Shown here: piece by piece, positions 24,988 to 30,729 of the stretch | Numbering within the stretch: position 1 is the stretch's first letter | Layout of the letters: each line of letters begins with the position of its first letter | Source: Porphyrobacter sp. | GTDB taxonomy: Bacteria; Pseudomonadota; Alphaproteobacteria; Sphingomonadales; Sphingomonadaceae | DNA length: 30,729 bases | Assembly (NCBI GenBank): GCA_018991295.1 | Contig: JAGKSZ010000103.1 | Location: 1-30,729, forward strand | Direction of reading: 5' to 3' | Position numbers and translations under genes: made by a program | Notes under the pieces: generated by a model | Told to the model about the DNA's origin: nothing | What the model saw: the letters and a program-made list of their open reading frames with translations, nothing else | Database searches by the model: none

Positions 24988-26973
24988 CTAGGGCGTCACG
25001 ATGTCGAAGCCGTGCGGCATCGGGTCGAGCGCATCGAGCATCGCCTGCAAGGCCGCCGTGTCGCCGGTGATGGCAACCCCCGGCATTTTCGCAACCGCAT
25101 CCACCGGCATCCTCACAAACAGCAGCGCCAGCAAAGCGCGGCGCGGGCCGGTGATGGTGACCGCGGGCCGATCCGGCAGCTGGCCCACCCGCCCGATCAG
25201 CGCCTGCGCGCCGACATCGAGCGCCGCCTTCTCGCCGCGATCGGTAATGTCGAGCGCAATGGAGAAATTGCGCGCCTGCGGGCGTTCGGGCGCGAACAGG
25301 GTGGCAACCGAATCGAGCAATTCCTGTGTCGAAATCGCTGCGACCATATCGTTGCTCTGTGCGGCGCTGACATCTGGCCGCCCGCGCCTCAGATCATTGG
25401 CGGCTGACAGGAACTGATTGCGCCAGATCGCGCTTTCCGCGCGGTAGCCCTGCTGTTCGTAACTGACCGCGAGCATCGCCTTGGCGCGGGCATTGCCGGG
25501 TTCAGCAAAGACAAGGTTCTGGAGCAGGTCTGAGGCCCAGCGGTAATCGCCGCCCGCCATTGCATTATCCGCCAGCGCCAGCGTGCGGTCTGCGCCGCCC
25601 AGCGCCGCAATCAGCCGCGTGGCGCGTTCGACCGGCGGGGGGGGGGGAAGGTTGGCAGGCACGGCATCGTACCAGCCCAGATAGAACTGGTAGATCGCCT
25701 TGGCGTTGTGGCTGATCGTGCCGTAATAGCCGCGCGTTGACCATTCGGCGGCATTGCCCGGCGGGGGCGATGTTTCGAGCGCCTCGGCAATTTCGTGCAT
25801 CGTCTCGCCGCGGTTCATGCGGCGCACAGTCTGATCGTGGAGCCAACGGTAATTGTCGCGCTGGGCGGCAAGCCACGCGGTGCCTGCCTCGCGCCCGAAG
25901 ATCGGCCAGCAATGGCTGGAGATCACCGCATCGGATTGCGGCGCATAGGTCAGCGCAGCCTCGTCCAGATAGCGCGCCCAGGCCCGTGCATCGCGCACCT
26001 TGGCCCCGCGCGGAGTGAGGATATTATGGAGGGAACAGGTTGCAATCTCGGCGGCAAGGAAGGTCTTTTCGGGCACGATGAAGACATTGAATTCCGCCGG
26101 CGCTTCGGTGCCCGAGACGATCTGGAATTCAAGGCTGATCCCGTCCACCACCCGGCGTTCACCGGTTCTGGCGATGGTATCGGTGGGCGCGATCAGCGAC
26201 AGCGTGCCCGCCGAAAGCCCCTTGCCGATGCCGCTGCCCATCTGCCCGCTTGCCCCTGGCGCAAGGCCCGTGCCGAACTGAAAGGCCGCGCGCCGCATCA
26301 TCGCGCCGCCTGCCATCACGTTCTCGCTCGTGGCTTCCTCCATGAAGCCGTGCGGGGCGATCACCGCCACCTTGCCCGCCTTGACCGCGGCCTCATCGGT
26401 CACCCCGCGCACACCGCCAAAGTGATCGCCATGGCTGTGCGAATAGAGCACCGCGCTGACCGGCCTTTCGCCCAGCGTCTGATTGACCAGCGCCATTGCC
26501 GCACCGGCCGCCTCGACGCTGGTGAGCGGGTCGATCACGATCCAGCCCGTTGCCCCGCGGATCACCGTCATGTTCGAGACATCAAAGCCGCGCACCTGCC
26601 AGACGTTCTTGGTAACCTCGAACAGGCCATGGTGCTTCAGGTGGGTCATGTGCCGCCACAGCGACGGGTTGACCGTATCGGGCGCAGGGCCGGTGACGAA
26701 GGCATAGGCATCGAGGTTCCAGACCGGCTTGCCGTTGGCCGCAAGGATCACCGGGTCCTTGGCCGTGGCAAGAAAGCCGCGCGCGGCATTGGCGGCATCG
26801 CGGGTGCCTTCGGGCGGCAGGGTTGCGGCCACGGCGGCTTGCGCGCTGCGGGTCGTCTCGCTGGCGGGTGTGGGCGGGGCAGGGGCTGCATCCTGCGCTG
26901 AGGCGCTCCCTGCGATCCCGAAAGCGAATACGAGCGCAAGCGCGGCGCCCGTGCGCAATGTGGCGATGTTCAT
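24988..26973 (-). CDS. Exported alkyl-sulfatase-like metallo-beta-lactamase protein with SCP2-like domain
   Basis: Predicted zinc hydrolase of the SdsA1/BDS1 alkyl sulfatase group, which releases sulfate from alkyl sulfates such as SDS. A signal peptide spans about 1-25 (ALALVFAFGIAGSASAQ). The metallo-beta-lactamase domain has the metal motif His179-Ser-His181-Gly-Asp183-His184. A middle alkyl-sulfatase dimerisation region includes MNRGETMHEIAEAL and RGYYGTISHNAKAIYQFYLGWYD. The C-terminus is an SCP2-like lipid-binding domain (about 540-661). The 661-residue length is normal for the family. The ATG at 26973 has AAGG four bases upstream; a 725-residue frame from 27165 has no signal peptide at its N-terminus and is rejected. 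An 11-base G/C tract lies in the coding region around residue 443. It diverges from an ArsR regulator. The true ester substrate is unknown. Confidence 0.88.
   Translation of the reverse strand: MNIATLRTGAALALVFAFGIAGSASAQDAAPAPPTPASETTRSAQAAVAATLPPEGTRDAANAARGFLATAKDPVILAANGKPVWNLDAYAFVTGPAPDTVNPSLWRHMTHLKHHGLFEVTKNVWQVRGFDVSNMTVIRGATGWIVIDPLTSVEAAGAAMALVNQTLGERPVSAVLYSHSHGDHFGGVRGVTDEAAVKAGKVAVIAPHGFMEEATSENVMAGGAMMRRAAFQFGTGLAPGASGQMGSGIGKGLSAGTLSLIAPTDTIARTGERRVVDGISLEFQIVSGTEAPAEFNVFIVPEKTFLAAEIATCSLHNILTPRGAKVRDARAWARYLDEAALTYAPQSDAVISSHCWPIFGREAGTAWLAAQRDNYRWLHDQTVRRMNRGETMHEIAEALETSPPPGNAAEWSTRGYYGTISHNAKAIYQFYLGWYDAVPANLPPPPPVERATRLIAALGGADRTLALADNAMAGGDYRWASDLLQNLVFAEPGNARAKAMLAVSYEQQGYRAESAIWRNQFLSAANDLRRGRPDVSAAQSNDMVAAISTQELLDSVATLFAPERPQARNFSIALDITDRGEKAALDVGAQALIGRVGQLPDRPAVTITGPRRALLALLFVRMPVDAVAKMPGVAITGDTAALQAMLDALDPMPHGFDIVTP
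25637..25647. repeat. 11-base G homopolymer in the alkyl-sulfatase-like gene
   Basis: Eleven consecutive G on the + strand read as C on the coding strand and encode part of a five-proline run (NLPPPPPVE). The gene is in frame as given. Loss or gain of one base would truncate the protein shortly after and remove the SCP2-like domain. It is the longest homopolymer I noticed in the window. Confidence 0.85.
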
Positions 26974-27270
26974 GTGCCTTTGGTCCCCTCTTCTCCCGGT
27001 CTGTGTGATGCCCTTGCAGCGCGGGTCTTTCAAGCGGTTCGGGAAGGGTGGCGGGGCATTGGCCTGCAACCATACATATATTCGAACGCTTGCGTTGAAA
27101 GATTGAAGTTTTCCGAAAAGGCGCCTGCGGCTATCGCGCGGCCTCACCCCGGCGCGGCATCGCACGGTTGCAATAAATTCTGCGAAAGTTGCAATTTGTG
27201 GGACCCGAATGCCTGTGCCGCGCGTTATAGCGTAACATCAATCCGTCTCTCCCGGAGAAAGGTGCCCGCG
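26974..27270. promoter_or_regulatory. Divergent control region with two repeat pairs
   Basis: This 297-bp gap separates the sulfatase-like gene and the ArsR gene. It holds an inverted repeat TTCGAACGC-TT-GCGTTGAA (27081-27099, one bulged base) and a direct repeat GTTGCAAT at 27168-27175 and 27188-27195, exactly 20 bp apart (about two helical turns). A small palindrome GTTA-TAGCG-TAAC follows near 27224-27236. Any could bind the ArsR protein. I see no gene here. Confidence 0.4.
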
Positions 27271-27636
27271 ATGCCAAGCCGTAAGATTGTTGCCGCCGAA
27301 CTGGCCCATGTCCTGCGACAGATCTCGCATCCCGATCGCATCCGCCTCTTGCTGAAATTGCAGGCCGGGGAGCAGACGGTGAACGAACTTGGCGATCTGC
27401 TCGAATTGTCCCCGACGCGGATTTCCCAGCACCTTGGCGTGCTGCGCGCCGTGGCGCTGGTGGAAACCAAAACCCGCGGCCAGCAGCGGGTTTACCGGCT
27501 TTCCCAGCCCGAAATGGCGCTGTGGCTGATCGACGGCATCGACTTTATCGGCCACCGCCTGAGCCGTGCGACCGCGGTCGATATCCAGCACGCCAAGCGC
27601 CTGTGGCAGGCCGAAGGGGCCGAAACGGTCGCGTGA
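27271..27636 (+). CDS. ArsR family transcriptional regulator
   Basis: Winged-helix DNA-binding protein of 121 residues. ISHPDRIRLLLKLQAGEQTV, LGDLLELSPTRISQHLGVLR and TRGQQRVYRL form the classic ArsR recognition helix and wing. No cysteine metal site (such as ELCVCDL) is present, so it probably senses something other than arsenic or zinc, or senses through another site. The ATG at 27271 has GGAGAAAGG eight bases upstream; an in-frame GTG at 27262 is less likely. It diverges from the alkyl-sulfatase-like gene, and control of that gene is the simplest hypothesis. It could also act on the acyl-CoA dehydrogenase downstream. Confidence 0.9.
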   Translation: MPSRKIVAAELAHVLRQISHPDRIRLLLKLQAGEQTVNELGDLLELSPTRISQHLGVLRAVALVETKTRGQQRVYRLSQPEMALWLIDGIDFIGHRLSRATAVDIQHAKRLWQAEGAETVA

Positions 27637-27716
27637 TGGCCGCGCCTGCCGGGGTGACCGGCGGGCTGATTGCTGCTCTTCGCACACCCTCTCCATCGGG
27701 CAAAAATCCTGCGTCC

Positions 27717-27740
27717 CCTGTCAATCCGGCGGGTGACAGG
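27717..27740. promoter_or_regulatory. Perfect 7-bp inverted repeat before the acyl-CoA dehydrogenase gene
   Basis: CCTGTCA (27717-27723) and TGACAGG (27734-27740) are separated by 10 bp, in the 165-bp gap between the ArsR gene and the acyl-CoA dehydrogenase gene. No T run follows, so an operator is as likely as a terminator. Confidence 0.35.
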
Positions 27741-27801
27741 CGGCGTAATGTGTGGTGTCAGGGCCCCATAAGCCCCACGCACAACGCAGGATGAGAGACC
27801 T

Positions 27802-28968
27802 ATGAATTTCGAACTGTCCCACGAACATCAGATGCTCAAGGATCTGGTCGGAAAGTTCGTGCGCGATCAGCTGATGCCCTACGAACAGACCGTGATGGCC
27901 CGCGAAAATGTGGGGCAGGGCACCTATCTCACCCCGGAAGAAACCGCCAAGGTCGATGCGGTCAGCCGCGAGCTCGGCCTGTGGGGGCTGGACGCGCCCG
28001 AGGAAGTGGGCGGCATGAACCTGCCGATGGTGGCGATGGTCGGCGTGTCGGAAGAACTGGGCCGCACCGTGGTGCCCTATTACCTCCCGCCCGACAGCCC
28101 CAATCTCAAGATGCTCATGGCCGCCGCCGATGAACGCCAGCGCGAGGCCTATCTTGCCCCCTATGTGCGCGGCGAGACGATCAGCGCGATCGGCATTTCT
28201 GAGCCCGGCGCGGGCGCGGACCCGGCAGGGATGCGCACCACGGCGGTCGAGGACGGCGATGACTGGATCATCAACGGCCGCAAGATCTGGATCACCAAGG
28301 GCGCCGAGGCCGATTTCACCATCCTCATGGCGGTCACCGACAAGAACCCCTCGGGGCGCAACGGCATGTCGGCCTTTCTGGTCGATCGTGACACCCCCGG
28401 CTTCAACGTGCTGCGCAAGATCCCGATGGTGGATGGCACCTCCACCTATGAAATCGCGCTGGAGGATTGCCGGGTGCCGGGCTGGAAGCTGCTCGGCAAG
28501 CGCGGGCAGGGCTTTGCGCCGATGCAGGTGCGCCTTGGCACGCGGCGGATCGAGATGGCCGCATGGTCGATCGGCATGGCCCAGCGCGCCATGGAGATGA
28601 TGATCGAATATGCGCCCCAGCGCGTGACCTTCGGCAAGCCCCTCTCAGCGCGCCAGACGGTGCAGAACTGGATTGCCGATGCCGCCACCAAGATCCACGC
28701 CATGCGGCTGATGACCTATGATTGCGCCTGGAAGATCGACGAGGGCCGCGACACCCGCAGCGAAATCTCGATGATCAAGAGCTTCTGCACCGAAAACGCC
28801 TATGAGATCGTCGATCACGCGATGCAGATGTTCGGCGGGATGGGCATGACCCGCGAATTGCCGCTCTACCTGATGAGCAACAAGCTGCGCACCATGCGCA
28901 TCTATGATGGCCCATCGGAGATCCACAACTGGGTGGTCGCGCGCGCGCTCTTGGGCACCAGCGAATAG
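27802..28968 (+). CDS. Acyl-CoA dehydrogenase, ACAD10/11-like
   Basis: FAD enzyme that introduces a double bond at the alpha-beta position of an acyl-CoA, feeding electrons to ETF. The 388-residue protein shows the family FAD/substrate loops GISEPGAGADPAGMRTTA and WIINGRKIWITKGAEADF, then RVTFGKPLSARQTVQNWIAD and the C-terminal MFGGMGMTRELPLY. The final block is IYDGPSEIHNWVVAR. The position of the MCAD catalytic glutamate (YEG) is Asp here, as in the DGP[SD]EVH subfamily that includes ACAD10/11, in which another residue serves as base. The ATG at 27802 fits the N-terminal MNFELSHEHQMLKDLV. Substrate chain is unknown. A bidirectional terminator follows. Confidence 0.93.
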   Translation: MNFELSHEHQMLKDLVGKFVRDQLMPYEQTVMARENVGQGTYLTPEETAKVDAVSRELGLWGLDAPEEVGGMNLPMVAMVGVSEELGRTVVPYYLPPDSPNLKMLMAAADERQREAYLAPYVRGETISAIGISEPGAGADPAGMRTTAVEDGDDWIINGRKIWITKGAEADFTILMAVTDKNPSGRNGMSAFLVDRDTPGFNVLRKIPMVDGTSTYEIALEDCRVPGWKLLGKRGQGFAPMQVRLGTRRIEMAAWSIGMAQRAMEMMIEYAPQRVTFGKPLSARQTVQNWIADAATKIHAMRLMTYDCAWKIDEGRDTRSEISMIKSFCTENAYEIVDHAMQMFGGMGMTRELPLYLMSNKLRTMRIYDGPSEIHNWVVARALLGTSE

Positions 28969-28983
28969 GGCGCCACAAAAGCG

Positions 28984-29015
28984 AAGGCCCGGCTCGCTCG
29001 CGCGGGCCGGGCCTT
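28984..29015. terminator. Bidirectional intrinsic terminator
   Basis: AAGGCCCGGC (28984-28993) and GCCGGGCCTT (29006-29015) pair perfectly over 10 bp with a 12-base loop. It lies between the convergent acyl-CoA dehydrogenase and TonB receptor genes. The minus-strand side is followed by CGCTTTTG, a short T run; the plus side has only TT, so it should work best for the receptor gene. Confidence 0.75.
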
Positions 29016-29038
29016 GCTGTGTCACCTGTCTGGCGGGC

Positions 29039-30729
29039 TCAGAAGCGGCCCGTCAGCCCGAGGAAGAAGCTGCGCCCCATGCCCGAGACCGGGTAGGCCG
29101 AGCTGGAGAGATAGGGAATCTCGTCGGTCAGGTTGTTGATGCCGCCATAGAAGGTGATGTTGTCGGTCGCATCGAGCGAGAAGGCGAGGTTGTGGATCCA
29201 GTAATCCGGCGCAAAGCCGGCCGGGCCGAACTCGAAGTCGATACGCTCGATCTGGATCACCGAAGCAACCGCAGTCGATTCGATATACTGCACCCCGTAA
29301 TTGAGGGTGAAGTCACCGCGGTTCCAGGTCACGCTCCCGAAGCCTGCAAACTCCGGCGCCCCCAGTTCCCGAAGGCCGGGGTTGGCAACATCGGGACGGC
29401 GCGGATCGAAGAAGCGGTTGAGCCTCTCGGTCCAGTTGCCGTTCACCGCGAGGTTGAAGTTGTTTTCCCCGAGGCTGAAGGCGTAGTTGACCTGCGCATC
29501 GATCCCGCGGGTTTCAAGCGCGGCAAAGTTGATCTGCGACTGGCGCAGGAAGTTGAAGCCGAGGAAGGTCGGTGAACCGGCATTCCGGTTGCGGCTGAAC
29601 AATGTGCAGAAATTGTTCGGGAAGGTCGGCAGGTCATAGCAATTGTTGACGATGTCCTGCGCTGCAACCGCCTGGATCGCGTCCTCGATCTTGATCGAGT
29701 AGTAATCACCCGAAAGGGTCAGACCGGGGATGAACCGCGGTTGCAGCACCGCGCCAGCCGTAAAGGTGGTGGCGGTTTCTTCCTCAAGGTTCGGGTTGCC
29801 GCCCGACACGCCGGCAAAGCGCGCAGTCAGCGGATCTTCGTAACCCACCGGAATCCCATCGGCCCGGCAGTTGTTGAGCCGGTTCTGCGCGGCCGGATCA
29901 TTGTTGGCGATCAGCGCATTGATCGACGATTGGCTGCACGGATCGGCCGGACGGAAGAACGCCGTCAGTTCGGGGCTGAACAGTTCCGCGATGTTCGGCG
30001 CCCGGATCGCGCGGGCATAGGAGCCGCGGAAGCGGATGTCGCGGATCGGTGCCCAGATGCCGTTGACGTTCCAGGTGAAGGCCCCGCCGATGGTGGAGTA
30101 ATCGGCATAACGGCCCGCCGCGCCAATGCTCAGTTCGTGGAAGAACGGCGTGTCGCTGAGCAGCGGCAGCAGAATTTCCCCGAAGCCCTCAACCACATCG
30201 AACTGGCCGCCCGCGTTCTGGTTGCGGGTGGCACCGAAGATCAGCGACTGGTTGGGCGAGATCGTGCCGATGAACGTGCCGGCGGGCCCAGCGGGCGAGC
30301 CTTCGGGCAGCAGGCCCAGCACCAGCGGATCAAGCTCGGTCTGCGACTTTTCCTTGCGATATTCCGCGCCCAGCGAGAACTGGATCGCGCCGCCCGGCAG
30401 TTCGAAGAACCCGCCAGTATCACCATTGAGCAGGCCGGTGAAGACCAGCTGTTCAAGCCGCGCGCGGCTGGTGGTCGGCGTGGTGATCCACGCCGCCGCC
30501 TCGGGGCTGACCGAATTGGCGCCGCGGAACAGGTTGGCGGGCAAGCAGCCGCTATTGGGGCCGGGCGTAAAGGTGAAGAAGCCCGGCGCGATTACCGGGA
30601 AGGCTTCCGAACCCGGGTGGAGCGCGGTGGGGTTGAGGTTGGAACGGCAGGTCGGGCCGTTCGGGCCCTGCACCACGTCGATCGCGGCGAACAGGCGGTC
30701 ATAGCGCACCGAATTGCCGGTGGTGGTGG
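29039..30729 (-). CDS. TonB-dependent receptor, 3' part (runs off the window)
   Basis: C-terminal beta-barrel region of a second outer-membrane receptor; the frame stays open to the window end, so signal peptide, TonB box and plug lie outside. About 563 codons are present. ARAIRAPNIAELFSPELTAFF and NPNLEEETATTFTAGAVLQP are the well-known barrel signatures of the sphingomonad receptor family, and the protein ends in SFFLGLTGRF with terminal Phe, needed for barrel insertion. Paired cysteines in extracellular loops (for example CSQSSINAL..NNC, NNCYDLPTFPNNFC) are visible. It differs from the 13128-16412 receptor in loop content and is not a copy of it. The ligand is unknown. Confidence 0.93.
   Translation of the reverse strand, partial: TTTGNSVRYDRLFAAIDVVQGPNGPTCRSNLNPTALHPGSEAFPVIAPGFFTFTPGPNSGCLPANLFRGANSVSPEAAAWITTPTTSRARLEQLVFTGLLNGDTGGFFELPGGAIQFSLGAEYRKEKSQTELDPLVLGLLPEGSPAGPAGTFIGTISPNQSLIFGATRNQNAGGQFDVVEGFGEILLPLLSDTPFFHELSIGAAGRYADYSTIGGAFTWNVNGIWAPIRDIRFRGSYARAIRAPNIAELFSPELTAFFRPADPCSQSSINALIANNDPAAQNRLNNCRADGIPVGYEDPLTARFAGVSGGNPNLEEETATTFTAGAVLQPRFIPGLTLSGDYYSIKIEDAIQAVAAQDIVNNCYDLPTFPNNFCTLFSRNRNAGSPTFLGFNFLRQSQINFAALETRGIDAQVNYAFSLGENNFNLAVNGNWTERLNRFFDPRRPDVANPGLRELGAPEFAGFGSVTWNRGDFTLNYGVQYIESTAVASVIQIERIDFEFGPAGFAPDYWIHNLAFSLDATDNITFYGGINNLTDEIPYLSSSAYPVSGMGRSFFLGLTGRF

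Noticed and set aside
1..30729. CRISPR array, tRNA/rRNA genes, insertion sequences, att sites
   Set aside because: No evenly spaced direct repeats, no cloverleaf-like or rRNA-like segments, and no transposase or integrase motifs were seen on either strand.

Overview
The window is GC-rich DNA (by eye about two thirds G+C), densely coding, with intergenic gaps under 300 bp. It looks like an alphaproteobacterium of the Sphingomonadales, most likely the Erythrobacteraceae. The evidence is protein character only: sphingomonad-type TonB-dependent receptors, a class II DAHP synthase, an ArsR/alkyl-sulfatase-like pair and a flavin halogenase beside a carbohydrate receptor. I see no tRNA or rRNA gene, CRISPR array, integrase or transposase. 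The window reads as chromosomal with one accessory sugar-use island.

Left part (1-8621): a NifU-like Fe-S carrier (-) diverges from a large exported M16 zinc peptidase (+). Next come a class II DAHP synthase broken by a single +1 frameshift, then egtB and egtD (ergothioneine synthesis) and a FAD-dependent amine-oxidase-like enzyme, all on +. egtB carries, inside its reading frame, what looks like a palindromic REP-type element between its two domains.

Middle-left (8594-11323, -): a tightly overlapping three-gene unit encodes a sugar-nucleotidyltransferase-like protein, a CDP-glycerol glycerophosphotransferase-like protein and an FkbM methyltransferase. This looks like a small surface-polymer or glycan decoration module.

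Centre (11422-22178): a beta-1,3-glucan (laminarin-type) utilisation locus. A flavin-dependent 'tryptophan' halogenase (-) diverges from a TonB receptor, GH16 endo-glucanase, LacI regulator, MFS transporter and lipoprotein GH3 exo-glucosidase (+). Two near-identical 18-bp palindromes with a CG centre lie in the halogenase/receptor intergenic region and just before the GH3 gene. They are the natural operator candidates for the LacI protein. The inferred flow is: surface cleavage by GH16, outer-membrane import by the receptor, cleavage to glucose by GH3, inner-membrane uptake by the MFS protein.

Right part (22180-30729): an exported DUF1501/DUF1800 pair (-), an exported alkyl-sulfatase-like metallo-beta-lactamase protein with a C-terminal SCP2-like domain and an 11-base G tract in its gene (-), a divergent ArsR regulator (+), an ACAD10/11-like acyl-CoA dehydrogenase (+), a bidirectional terminator, and the 3' part of a second TonB-dependent receptor (-) that runs off the window.

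Several starts are GTG or TTG, chosen from ribosome-binding sites or stop/start overlaps. Many long antisense frames exist only because of GC-rich codon use and are left out.
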